64,000 bases of DNA from Melieria omissa (Eukaryota > Arthropoda > Insecta > Diptera > Ulidiidae), in NCBI GenBank assembly GCA_963971225.1, contig OZ020267.1:3224001-3288000 (forward strand), given 5' to 3'. The notes beneath the pieces are model-generated. The model was not told the DNA's origin. It worked only from the letters and a program-made list of their open reading frames with translations, and made no database searches. Shown here piece after piece: positions 1 through 10,416 of this stretch. Numbering within the stretch: position 1 is the stretch's first letter; each line of letters begins with the position of its first letter. The position numbers were made by a program, and so were the translations under genes.

Positions 1-1702
1 AAGCATATTCAGGAAGAAGAGCGACATCAGCCCGACATCGTACGGGAATTGACTTTTGAGTTGGTTAAATACTTCCAGCAGCCCATACTTGCATAAGTCT
101 GCGTCGTAAAGAAACGATTTTTTGGCTATGCTGGCAGTAACATACATATGTACCAGGAACCAGAAATAACAGTTATTTATGAAAATTATATTTGAAAACT
201 TTACAATGAAGGAAAAGTCACACAAATAAATGAAATATACCAATACATTTCTTTTCGCACGGAGAATCATAATTGGCAATAAACTTTTTTTTAAGAGTTA
301 TTTTTTATTTTATTTTGTATTTATATTTTTAAAATTCTATAATAAAAATTAATTTAGATTTTTTTGATATTAGTCCACGAATAAATTTTTTATTTCGATT
401 TTTAGTTTATTTGTCGTGTTATAACAATTATTGGGGACATTTATTTTTTTAGTCACCAATAAAAATCATTCAGTGACTTTTGTTATAAAAGTCATCAATA
501 AAAATCATTCAATGACTTTTATTTATAAAAAATCATTTATAAAAATCATTCAGTGATTTTTATTTATAAAAGTCATCAATAAAAAAATTATTCAGTGAAT
601 TCTATTTATAAAAAATCATTTATAAAAACCATTCAGTGATTTTTATTTATAAAAGTCATCAATAAAAAATCATTCAGTAACTTTTTTTTTTTAGTCGAAA
701 TATAAAAAAATATAAATAAAAGTCACTTGCTGATTTTTATTGATGACTTAAAAAATAAAAGCCAATGAATGATTTTTATTGATGACTTTTATAAATTAAA
801 GTCAATGAATGATTTTGTATGACTTTTTTAAATAAAAGTCACCAATAGTAGTTATCAGACGACAACTAAAAAAAATCGAAAAAACTGTCATTTGTGGACT
901 AATAACAAAAAAGTAAAAAATAATTGTTGCTATCGAATTTTTACAATATAAATTAAAAACAATTGTTATTTGTTCAGTTATTAAATAAAAGTCAAAAAAG
1001 AACTCTTAAACATTGATTTTTATAATAAAACTTATAACTGTTACGGTCCCTGACATGTACAACACAATACCTTTCCAGTGGTTTTCCGAAATGCTGTCGA
1101 CACACTGCACAATGTCCTCTTTATCCATAGTAAATATTCTCTCATAGCAATCCTTCACACCTTGTTCGTCGCCGCTTTCCATCAGCTCAATGCTCTCTTC
1201 AGACTTCACCAGAAGCTGTCGCAGGGGAGGAATCTCGACCAGAAACCTGTAGATCTCCGAGTAGGGGCGAAATCCACACAATACTATCATCGGCACGAGT
1301 GCTATGCTGAGCTTTGGTCTGTGGTTGGAATCGGGGTAAGCGTGTGGCCGCTGACGGTGCAAACGGACAGCGTCTTCCTGAAAACACCAAACGGCGATTT
1401 TACTCCCGACTGGTGTACAAGCACTGGGATGTGGTCCTCACTTTGTCGGGGTGCACCTGAATGGCGCCCGAAAGACCAACGCTGACCAGCTTGAATAAGT
1501 AGGGCAACTTCTGGGGCAGCGGCTCGCCAGTCGCCTTTATCCGCACCGCGCCCAATTTATGTGTGCCCATCCACAGCTCGGAATAGTTTTTATTGGGATC
1601 GATTTTAAAGTCACTTGAGTTTAGTGCGCCCAGCTGAGCTACTAAAGAAGAGGCGCCCTTCTTGCCCCATACACCATCCTTAATCGCGCCAATTACCTCC
1701 AT
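1..1702 (-). CDS. Mpi-like paralog A, partial, predicted zinc-ligand loss
   Basis: Phosphomannose isomerase family (mannose-6-phosphate to fructose-6-phosphate, zinc enzyme, cytosolic). I read three minus-strand exons: 1702-1442 (start ATG, MEVIGAIKDGVWGKK), 1377-1071, and 98 to beyond base 1. Junctions are GT-AG with phases 0 and 1, and exon 1 and 2 lengths (261 and 307 bp) equal those of the neighbouring paralog at 3785-2486. The frame is open throughout the visible part, and exon 3 continues with FPYDVGLMSLFFLNM before the window ends. The QVHP zinc site is kept (residues 82-85). The usual NHKPE motif reads NHRPK, so residue 109, a zinc-ligand Glu in this family, is Lys (codon 1314-1312). 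Intron 2 (1070-99) carries a foldback element. An upstream in-frame start reaching 1792 exists, but the 1702 ATG aligns with the paralog. Function may differ from Mpi or be lost; the C-terminal half is not visible. Confidence 0.85.
291..1009. mobile_element. Foldback-type element in Mpi paralog intron
   Basis: The ends are inverted: TTAAGAGTTATTTTTT on the left and its near complement ending AACTCTTAA on the right. Inside, the left half (about 430-690) is a series of direct repeats of roughly 60 bp built around GTCATCAATAAAAATCATTCAGTGACTTTT. The right half (about 715-845) has the same motif inverted (GTCAATGAATGATTTTTATTGATGAC). This arrangement, long inverted arms made of short tandem repeats, is that of foldback elements. 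It has no ORF and lies wholly inside an intron, 62 bp from the exon 2 donor. The exact boundary is uncertain by a few bases. Confidence 0.7.
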
Positions 1703-1792
1703 TGCTTGTTGCACAAACCAGAAATTCGGGACTGTCGAAATAAAATTGTTGCCTTCAAATATGCTGTCAGAGCCGACTATAATGATAATCAA

Positions 1793-2485
1793 AGGACGAC
1801 TTTCTCATAATGGTTGCTTTCTTTTAATTCCATATATGTACATTTATTTACATTTTAGACAGCAATTCAATTATTACATATGACGTTACTAAATGCATTG
1901 TCTTTTAGTTAACACAGGGTCGGCGAAACTTGTTGAAATATAACACTGCCACTGCCCACTGTCACTTTACAATCAATGTCTAAACACATTTTCTAAATTG
2001 CTTTTCTCCTTAAGATGAGCAGTACCAGACCACTGTTGAAAAGTACATAACACAATTATCGTAAACGAAATTAAATAACCGCAGCATATGTGTTAATTAC
2101 TGAACAGATTTCCTGCGATTCCACACATCTTAAATGAAATACCAAACTATTTGTAGTGTGGAACTATCCAAAATATGTACACCATTTTATTTGCCGATTT
2201 TTTAAATACTTATAATTTTAAACTCAATCTAAATAAATTTTGTTTGTTAATAGTCAACAGTAAGTTTTACCTAAATTGGTCTAATAACATTTCTTATGTT
2301 AATGTACACGATTTTATTTGCCGATATTTTAAATACTTTAAATTTTAAACTCAATCTAAATAAATTTTGTTTGTTAATACTCAACAGTAAGTTTTACCTA
2401 AATTTGTCTAATAACATTTCTTATTGCATCCAATCAGGTTTGAGATTAGTAGTCACAGAAGCGAATACCCTTAAGTGTATGGCTT
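1793..2485. other. Spacer between the two Mpi genes
   Basis: This AT-rich spacer holds the presumed promoter of paralog A and the 3' end of the upstream Mpi gene. A minus-strand AATAAA at 2318-2313, about 170 bases past the Mpi stop, is a plausible poly(A) signal. Apart from the tandem duplication at 2175-2426 I see nothing else. Confidence 0.5.
2175..2426. repeat. 127-bp tandem duplication
   Basis: The block beginning GTACACCATTTTATTTGCCG at 2177 recurs at 2304 with few changes, each copy ending near CTAATAACATTTCTTAT. The period is 127 bp with two copies. It sits in the 3' flank of the Mpi gene, and each copy includes a minus-strand AATAAA, so the duplication doubles the possible poly(A) signals. 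Confidence 0.85.
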
Positions 2486-3785
2486 TTAGTCCTCCGGTTT
2501 GCCAACGTTCTCCATGGCAATGTATGCCGTAAATTCCGTGTTCTCAGTTGACTTATCGTCCAAATCGACTTCACGGCCGGCCTCCGGGGGTATGTAAATA
2601 ATCGAGCCGCGCTTAACTGTCAAAGGATCAAAGCCGCGTGCGACTAGCTTACGCTCGCCACTCAGCACCAACATAATGCAACCAACTGGCCGAATACGCA
2701 ATTTGTAAATACCATGCGAAGGCGGGACTTTTAGCTGGATTAGTGCAAAATCTTGCACAGGAGCGTAAAATTTTGTAAATTCATCAGCCGAATCCGGCTG
2801 ATAGATCTGACTTTCTTTCGATTGCCCAGTAAAGTTGGCACATTCCAGCAGCGTTACGTGGTCTTTGAATTTGGGCGTGAGGCCTGCACGTATCACATTA
2901 TCCGAGTTGGCCATGCATTCGACACAGTCACCCGAGATGTAGGCATGCAATTCCTTAGGTTTCAGAAAAATCGCCTCTCCAGGTTGCAGTTTGATTATGT
3001 TCAAGAAGAAGAGCGACAGCAGCCCGACGTCGTATGGATATTGGCAGTGCAGATTAGTGAATAGATCCAATAGATCAAAGCAACATAAAGCTGTCGCCGG
3101 AAACACAAAATTCATTAATAATCAGCATCTATTGCGCACAACAGTCACGACATGTCCATACCTTGCCTATAACTTTCCAAAAGACTATCGACGCAGACCC
3201 TTACATAATATGGATCGACGGTAAACATTCTTTCATAACATCTCTTCAATCCTGCCGGGTCATTATTCTTGATTAGATCTATGGTTACTTCACTTTGGGC
3301 GAGAAGTTGTCGCAGTGGTTTCAAATCCATGAGAAATCTGTGAATTTCACTGTACGGGCGAACTCCACACATTGCTACGAACGGCGTGAGCGCAATAGCG
3401 ATCTCCGGTTTGTGGTTGGCATCTGGGTAAATACACGGTCGCTGGGCATGAAGACAAACGGCCTCTTCCTGTAAATACAAAGCACTTCATTTCCTCGGTA
3501 TGCTGCGTATGTCATAATACGCACCTTGGATGGATGAACCTGAATGCTCAGTGCCTTGTTAACGCTCAGAACTTTCAAGAGGTAGGGCAAATTTTGTGGC
3601 AAATCCTTGCCCGTCGTCTTCAGCTTCGCCTTGCCGGAGGGATGTGAACCCATCCACATTTCCGCGTACGGTGTTAGTGCATCGATTTTGAAACCGCTCG
3701 AATTCGAAGCATACAGCTGGGCTACCAAAGAACTCGTACCCTTCTTGCCCCATTCATAGTTTTTTATAACGCCAAGCAGCTCCAT
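2486..3785 (-). CDS. Mpi: Phosphomannose isomerase (mannose-6-phosphate isomerase)
   Basis: Interconverts mannose-6-phosphate and fructose-6-phosphate, feeding GDP-mannose for glycosylation; a cytosolic type I zinc enzyme. Three exons on the minus strand: 3785-3525, 3468-3162 and 3090-2486. Donors are GTGCGT and GTATGG; acceptors TTTACAG and GCGACAG; phases 0 and 1. The spliced product is 390 aa, slightly shorter than the about 420 aa of vertebrate enzymes. Zinc ligands expected for the family are all present: Gln82 and His84 in IQVHPSK, Glu109 in NHKPE, His238 in KELHAY. The signature GDCVECMANSDN followed by RAGLTPK (catalytic Arg257) is intact. I chose the ATG at 3785 (MELLGVIKNYEWGKK) because it aligns with the family N terminus; the frame extends upstream only through non-ATG codons. 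It lies head to tail with paralog A and is the copy expected to retain catalysis. Confidence 0.93.
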
Positions 3786-4832
3786 TCTCAGTGGATTCGC
3801 ATACACAAGCCGAACTCAATTCCACACCGTAGGTCACTTCCAAGGTTAACAATGCTTATCAGTGTTTACTGGACGAATGCCGGAATTGCCACGTTTCGCA
3901 AAATCTGACGTATGCAAACAAAATGCTATTCAAATTTTGAATTTGACTAAATAAGGAAAAATTTATTAGACATATTTCGAAGTATCGCAAAAAAATATTA
4001 CAATTTCAAAACCTACTATTTACCAGAACTAAAAGGACTCAGTTAAGTCGGAGGAAGGCACTTGTCCCACCCATAGTGAAATAAATAAAGTGTACCAGGT
4101 AGATGACGTACACTTATTTCTCAGAGTAGCAATTGTCAGGGTGTCAATTTATTTGTGTCCGTTCAGTTAACCTTTATTTTTGTTGTCGCTAAAATAGCCC
4201 AAAATTTAAAATTTACTTTCAATACTCCAGAAATATAAATTTTTGTTATGTATTTTATGTTCGAAAAACACAGAAACTGCTTTGCCGTGCTTTTTTTTGG
4301 AGAGACAGCACGTTCTTCCTGGCACGTTATTGCTTTTTTTGTGTCGGTTTTGGTCCAAAACACATTTTCAAACAATAATTTATTTTGAAATTTTTTCATA
4401 CAGCACAGACGGGTTATGAACTCTGACATTTGTGAGCATAATGACATTAACTGTCAGAAAATAAGTGTACGATGAAGAGAGAGTGTCTGCTATCTGGCAC
4501 ACTTTATTAATTTCACTATGGTCCCACCTGGTAAGTTCCTCATACTAATTACAAGGCCCACAGCAGTCTGGTAATGCTGAAATGAATTACACCACTGTTG
4601 CACTACCGTGATAATAGAAACGCACAGAGAGCTTCAGGTATCACAAGTAATGTATTAAGGTATTCAATTCCATGATTCCAGAATCCGAAATCCTGGGATC
4701 CCAGCTGTTTTTATTAGTAAACAAAAATCCCGCGGGATCCCACATAATGTTTTTGAATTGATCACTGTTCCACGTCAGTACATTTTGAATGGGAATAAGA
4801 AAAAGAATAAAAAGTGTTTTAGGAAATAATTA
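3786..4832. other. Mpi upstream region with MITE
   Basis: The presumed Mpi promoter lies within the first few hundred bases; I see no clear TATA box. The repeat at 4063-4534 occupies much of the rest. Around 4670-4755 a short stretch repeats the motif GGGATCCCA in both orientations (CCTGGGATCCCAGC and GCGGGATCCCAC), a small palindromic cluster of unknown meaning. No coding region seen. Confidence 0.4.
4063..4534. mobile_element. MITE with ~70-bp imperfect terminal inverted repeats
   Basis: The left end (CCCATAGTGAAATAAATAAA then GTGTACCAGGTAG and GTACACTTATTTCTCAG) is matched in inverted orientation at the right end (AAAATAAGTGTAC, GCTATCTGGCACACTTTATT, TTTCACTATGG). The interior is AT-rich and non-coding. 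I could not fix a target duplication, so superfamily is not assigned and the ends are approximate. Confidence 0.6.
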
Positions 4833-5092
4833 TACACTTTGTTTCAAAGCTATAAAGACATTAATTTTTTTCGTTATATGGGAAAATTAAAATATATTAA
4901 ATAAAAATAATAATTCAGTTTTTTTCCTACATGGTCAACATAAAAAATAGCAACAATAACATTTGTGTGCTAACGGTAAATATTGAGAGAAAAAGAGAAA
5001 TGTAAAAAATTCCATAGAAACGGTGTTTCATTGCTATAAAGACACTCACTCCACTGTTGATAAATAAAACAACAATCACTTTTTCGGTGCAG

Positions 5093-5596
5093 TTAGTAAT
5101 TTAATACTCTACCATTATTTGCAATGATCTCATAAATTCTATTTGGCATAGAATTTGTGTAGTTGTTTAGCATTTCTGGGGTCAGTTGTTCCCATGCAGC
5201 TAAAATGGCCTCTTTCAACTGCTCCACTGTGTCAAATTGTCGAAAATTTGCATACACCTTCCGGACTAGCCAACCCCAGATGTTCTCAATGGGATTGAGA
5301 TCCGGAGAACAAGCGGGCCAATCCATTGTCTCAATATTTTGACATCTAAGCCACGTTTTGGTTGATCTGCTCGTGTGGATTCTGGCATTATCCTGTTGGA
5401 ATATGAATGCTTGCTCCTGGTGGGTGCCAATATAAGGAAGCAAACTATGCTCCAACACTTCCTGATATTCCGAGCTATTCATTCTGCAAGTTGGGAACGC
5501 CAACGGGACTGTGCCTGAGCTTGAGAAGCCACCCCAAACCATTTGCGATTGGCCACCAAAATTTCTCTTAGAGAAATACCGTGGTTCCATTCGCAA
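5093..5596 (-). pseudogene. Tc1-like transposase C-terminal fragment, left arm
   Basis: An open frame of 167 codons holds the second and third catalytic positions of a DD34E transposase: Asp in FQQDNARIHTS and Glu in DLNPIENIWGWL, 34 residues between them. The N-terminal helix-turn-helix region and the first catalytic Asp region are absent because the arm is truncated at the palindrome centre, so the fragment cannot act alone. It ends YEIIANNGRVLNY before a stop. Confidence 0.88.
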
Positions 5597-5686
5597 ATCT
5601 CTCCAATATCCTAAAAACCCATCAGGACCATCAAGGTTGAATTTTTTTTCATCAGTCCTGATGGGTTTTTAGGATATTGGAGAGAT

Positions 5687-6190
5687 TTGCGAATGGAACT
5701 ACGGTATTTCTCTAAGAGAAATTTTGGTGGCCAATCGCAAATGGTTTGGGGTGGCTTCTCAAGCTCAGGCACAGTCCCGTTGGCGTTCCCAACTTGCAGA
5801 ATGAATAGCTCGGAATATCAGGAAGTGTTGGAGCATAGTTTGCTTCCTTATATTGGCACCCACCAGGAGCAAGCATTCATATTCCAACAGGATAATGCCA
5901 GAATCCACACGAGCAGATCAACCAAAACGTGGCTTAGATGTCAAAATATTGAGACAATGGATTGGCCCGCTTGTTCTCCGGATCTCAATCCCATTGAGAA
6001 CATCTGGGGTTGGCTAGTCCGGAAGGTGTATGCAAATTTTCGACAATTTGACACAGTGGAGCAGTTGAAAGAGGCCATTTTAGCTGCATGGGAACAACTG
6101 ACCCCAGAAATGCTAAACAACTACACAAATTCTATGCCAAATAGAATTTATGAGATCATTGCAAATAATGGTAGAGTAATAAATTACTAA
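5687..6190 (+). pseudogene. Tc1-like transposase C-terminal fragment, right arm
   Basis: This is the mirror copy of the fragment at 5596-5093. The translated products differ at two positions that I can see: Pro to Leu near the start (MRMEP/MRMEL) and Leu to Ile in the last residues. It has the same DD34E motifs (QQDNARIHTS, SPDLNPIENIW) and the same truncation. Near-identity shows that the inverted duplication is recent or is maintained by gene conversion. Confidence 0.88.
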
Positions 6191-6449
6191 CTGCACCGAA
6201 AAAGTGATTGTTGTTTTATTTATCAACAGTGGAGTGAGTGTCTTTATAGCAATGAAACACCGTTTCTATGGAATTTTTTACATTTCTCTTTTTCTCTCAA
6301 TATTTACCGTTAGCACAAAAATGTTATTGTTGCTATTTTTTATGTTGACCATGTAGGAAAAAAACTGCATTATTATTTTTATTTAATATATTTTAATTTT
6401 CCCATACAACGAAAAAAATTAATGTCTTTATAGCTTTGAAACAAAGTGT

Positions 6450-6965
6450 ATTATGCCTTTAAAACATGTCTCTGATTTCGATAAAATAACTTTTAACTTA
6501 CTGTAAGCATTTTGCTTACAAAAGATAAATGAATTTAAGGGATCCTAAAATTCAAATTTTTAACCACCGAAATCCCGGAACATTGATTGAACGCCTTACT
6601 CTGTACCACAGAAAAGTGCTGCGTGAAAGTGTAACTAAGTCGTCAGAAAATCGTAATGTAATCGGACTTTCGTATGTTGCGAAAAATTTCTTTTACTTTT
6701 AGTATGTTTTGATCTTTTTATGACGAAATTCTTTATGGCGACTTTAAATCAACAATTAACTAATTATGCATTTTTGATCTTCATGCAAGTTATGTTTCGT
6801 TATGGATATCAAATAATTTCATACAGAGGAAAAAGTAAAACCACTTAGGCGACCCTAAAATAATAAAAACTTTGAATTGCAAACCCCCTATTGTACTCAT
6901 AAGTGACAATTGGCAACCAATCAGCTGATTGCAAACGGAAAATAAATAAAATAATTCAAGTTTGA
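6450..6965. other. Spacer, no gene seen
   Basis: AT-rich sequence between the palindrome and the small candidate gene starting at 6966. It probably contains that gene's promoter, but no TATA box at a convincing distance stands out. No repeat recognised. Confidence 0.3.
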
Positions 6966-7273
6966 ATGACGGCAAAAAACGAAAAAAGCCGAATTATAGC
7001 TGCTTTGTGTGAAAAATATGCTTTGGACGTATTGAATGCATCAAGTAAGTATAGGAGTTTTTTTAGTTGTGTTGATTTTTTTTATTGGAATCTCCGTTTC
7101 TAGGCGATGAAGATGACGAGGACGAAATCGGGGAGGATTTCAGGATAAACATGCTCTGTTTGCTTAGCTATCGCGGAAGAACGCACATAGAACGTTTGAA
7201 ATCAATCGAGCGCGAAAAAAATGAAACAACAATGCATAAATGGGAAACCTGTGCTAACCAGAACCTGGAGTGA
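6966..7273 (+). CDS. Small two-exon hypothetical protein (82 aa)
   Basis: I do not recognise this protein. A spliced frame runs from ATG 6966 to 7044 (MTAKNEKSRIIAALCEK), donor GTAAGT at 7045, acceptor TTTCTAG ending at 7103, exon 2 7104-7273, stop TGA. The join restores an Ser codon and reads ASSDEDDEDEIGEDF, an acidic stretch, then LCLLSYRGRTHIERLKSIER, a basic region. Good splice signals with a preserved frame argue for a real or recently real gene. It lies tail to tail with the Myb/SANT-like gene at 9119-8180. Because PIF/Harbinger transposons carry a transposase gene plus a Myb-like gene, a Harbinger remnant is one possibility, but I see no DDE catalytic motif. Confidence 0.4.
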
Positions 7274-8179
7274 TCGATTACAAGACTCCTTAAACTGTCC
7301 TAATGTAAAGTTTCAGCTCTCTGGCACTGGTGTTGATGGCACTATTCGAGTTGGGATGATGAATGAGCCTTTTTAAATGCATTCTCAAGTTATGAGACTT
7401 CCGATTTGCTGGCACATTAGATACAAAAAATATAAAAGCTTTACCTTCGAAGGGGTCTTTTTTATAATGAAGACCCTTTTAATCATCGGGCACACTGCGT
7501 CACTGTTTACTTTTGATCGACTATAACTCCACAATTATTAAACATTTTGAAATACTGGTGCTTTGAACATTATTTACACAATTTATAAATATTACAGATA
7601 CCTCTTAAAATTGTAACAGGTTTTTCGCTTAAAATATAATAAAGTAGTATTGGTCCACATGGTCCGTTGAAAACTCAAAAGATTGTAACGTAAGGCAACA
7701 ATACAAACAATTTAATAACTTTATTTTACATACAGGAATCCCTGACATTTTATTTACAATATATAAAATACTCTTGCTTTAAATACACCAAAACTGAAAG
7801 TCAGCAAAAAGGGTAACTGGTATCGTTTATAGCAAACTGCACTTTATTTTGTATATATTTAACGAATTTTTCAGTGAATCTTTTTTTTTAAGTGAATCTC
7901 CTAATATCTGCTAAGCGACATGCAAAACCTTGAATGAATTTATAAAACCAGCCTATAAGCTAAAAATTAGTGTGCCTGATTTATCTTGACATGACATTAT
8001 ATAATAAAGTTCACAGCACAAATAATTTACTACAAATAGAGTGGGGGTTCAAGTTGATTTATTAATTTGAATTCATTCGCTATCCGCATCTTTCTCCAAA
8101 ACCCATGTCAAATTATTTTCAATGAATTATCACCTGATTACAAGCTAAGAATGCAGTTAACATGATGGTTATTGTTTAC
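7274..8179. other. Convergent intergenic region, no gene seen
   Basis: The 3' flanks of two convergent genes. An AT-rich region with a short imperfect hairpin near 7451-7482 (GGGTCTTTTTTATAATGAAGACCC). No ORF or known repeat recognised. Confidence 0.3.
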
Positions 8180-9119
8180 TTATTTATATTTACGATTAAG
8201 CTCTTCCATGGCCAATCTTTCCTTCATTTCCAACTCAAGAATTTTCAGTTTTTCCTGGCTGCAGAGCTCCCTCTCTTTGAGTTCTATTTCTTTCTCCTTA
8301 ATTCTTAATTCTCTCTCTTTTAGTGCCAAGTCCATTGTCATCTTCTGTTTCTTTAGCTTTAGCGTTTCCGCTTGAATCTGCATAATGTCGGATACCATAG
8401 TATGGAAATAGCTGGGACGATCTACACCTTCGTTTTCCGCCGTCGAACACTCCGACGTCATCGTTATTTCCCCCTCATCAAAGTCTGTAGAGTCGAATGG
8501 TTGGCACAGCTCTGGGGACTGTATTCTTTCTTCTTTGACCGCAGAGTCATCAAATCCGTTTCCAAAAATATTCTCAAACGCATAGTAGAAGTAGCACATT
8601 TTTAGCAAAGTGCCTGGAAGAAAGGTTTGTAGTCATATAAAAAATGTACCGAACTGCGGAATTGTGTGCAACGCTCAGCACAGTGGGCACTTAAAATAAC
8701 TTACTTTTAACCGCTTCCTCTTCCATACAGCCAGTGCTGGTTGATTCATTCCAAGTTTTCGCTTTGCCGTAAACTGTTCGCATGTTGCGCACCTTGGAGC
8801 GCACCAGCTTCCATTCCACTCTAATGTTTTTCTCCTCCGCAAAGTGTCTGTAGTAAGACTGCGCGGTTGGTTTCTAAAATGAATGTACGCATAAAAATTA
8901 TGAATTATAATTCAAGTAGAATGAAAACAGGAGATGCACGAACCTCGAATTCTCGATTTTCCATGAGAAATTCAATCAGTCTCTTCTCTTCGAGGACTGT
9001 CCACTTCTTTCGCGGATTTCGGAGCACACGCTTCTGCTTTGGCTGAAATGACTAAACACATAAACTCGTAAAACAACCAAATATGCGTTGTTCATTGAAT
9101 TTACCTCAACGTATGCCAT
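8180..9119 (-). CDS. Myb/SANT-like DNA-binding protein with C-terminal coiled coil
   Basis: Four exons on the minus strand: 9119-9105 (MAYVE), 9042-8944, 8873-8705 and 8613-8180, all GT-AG, giving 238 aa. Residues 16-90 form a Myb/SANT-like domain: KKWTVLEEKRLIEFLMEN, then AQSYYRHF, then VEWKLVRSKVRNMRTVYGKA, with the regularly spaced tryptophans of trihelix/MADF-type domains. Residues 115-165 are acidic. Residues 171-238 are a highly charged heptad-like helix (LKERELRIKEKEIELKEREL), a probable dimerisation coiled coil. Such proteins are DNA-binding factors in insects, often derived from Harbinger-type transposons; the target is unknown. Exon 1 is only five codons, but its donor (GAG/GTAAAT), the acceptor TTTCAG and the preserved frame support it. 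Confidence 0.78.
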
Positions 9120-10412
9120 TTCGTTAGTTTAAAAATATTGTTAGCAAAATCTTTAGCCAAAGATAATTGTCTTTTAATTGTCTCTGCTTCCGCAAACACG
9201 ATTTTTGTTGTAAACAAAAATCAGCTGTTGGAAGAAGTCACCGCAAACACATAAGATGCAGAGTTGTATTGTCATATTATATTTCTACGTTATTTCGCGT
9301 ATACGCAAACTAACAGCAATGACGTATGATAAGAGATAAACCAAGGCATATTTATTTATTAATTTTAATTTATTTTATTAAATTTGTTAATATTATTCAT
9401 TAAAATTTATTAATACACCTTGAGATATACGAATGCAAAAGCGTTCAATCCCGAAGCATTTAGGATGCCCTGCGATTTCGGGATTCCGTGATTGAATGCC
9501 CATCTATGATTGTGACAACATCCTTAAATTATAACCTTTAAGCCAGCGCTTCTCAAACTGTGGCTCGCTAGAAGACACACACACACAATGGCTTAATTTT
9601 ATTGGAAATCTATATTTTGCAAATTTTTTACATATTTTAGTGAATTAACGATTTTGCTTTAACGTCCTTGTGGAAAGGAGTGCAGCAAGAGCGAAGGCAG
9701 AGAATATTTCATAGTTTCGCGAAAAATTGCACAACTTGCGAGCGTTTTTTTCTGTTTGTGTTTAATTAAATCTACTTTAATTTCGGTGTTGCAATCGCTT
9801 TTCTATTGTTATGTTGGTTAAAAAATTAAAGCTAAAGCTAAAGCTGGCTTCTTAAGTGCCGCGTTTTTGTGGCGACATTTCTTTTTGCTTGAACCCGTTT
9901 GCATATTCAAAGTCGGCGCACAAAAAACGTTGTTTTATATATTTGCGTCAACAAATTCATATTGCGAGGTTAAGAATTAATCAATCACTTTGTGAGTTTA
10001 TCAGCCTTTGAAATTACCGACAATTAAACATTTTGACGAATTCGATACAGATTAGGTTACGCGACAAGCAGATAAATCGAAAAAAAAACAAAGGTTCGCA
10101 TTGAGCAAAATGTTAATTAACGAAAAATGCAAAGCCCTTTTGATGAATTGCAGTTGCCATGTGACGAACAATATCTCCACCAATTTCTGTGTTTTAATAA
10201 AATACTGGTGCTGAAATCCCCTCATATCGACATACAAACATATCTACCTTCACTTACAGTCTGTGAGGCGTGAACAGGAATTAAAGCGTCTGAGTCGAGA
10301 TAACCTTTACCTTACTGACTCGAGATAACCTTTACCTTGGTTTTTACAGTTAATACCATTAACCTCTTCTGCAACACGAAATAGTTTAAAATATAAAACA
10401 ATTTTTACTTGT
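9120..10412. other. Intergenic AT-rich region, no gene seen
   Basis: This includes the promoter side of the SANT-like gene. A short inverted repeat surrounds 9449-9503 (GTTCAATCCCGAA facing TTCGGGATTCCGTGATTGAA), possibly a degraded MITE. A 25-bp direct repeat (GACTCGAGATAACCTTTACC) occurs twice at about 10293-10340. Nothing else recognised. Confidence 0.4.
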
Positions 10413-10416
10413 TTAA

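Larger units (their letters stand above)
4833..6449. mobile_element. Inverted dimer of a Tc1-like element (giant palindrome)
   Basis: Two copies of the 3' half of a Tc1-like transposon face each other. Each outer end reads CACTTTGTTTCAAAGCTATA flanked by TA, and the arms meet near 5633-5656 across a spacer of about 25 bp (CTCCAATATCCTAAAAACCC at 5606 mirrors the sequence ending at 5683). Arms are about 800 bp with only a handful of differences over the parts I compared by eye. Each arm carries the same transposase C-terminal fragment. Both outer ends are therefore the same 3' terminus in inverted orientation, so the whole unit keeps transposon-like ends with TA flanks. Confidence 0.88.

Noticed and set aside
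7451..7482. GGGTCTTTTTTATAATGAAGACCC hairpin as a terminator or small RNA gene
   Set aside because: A single short hairpin in AT-rich DNA with no further support.
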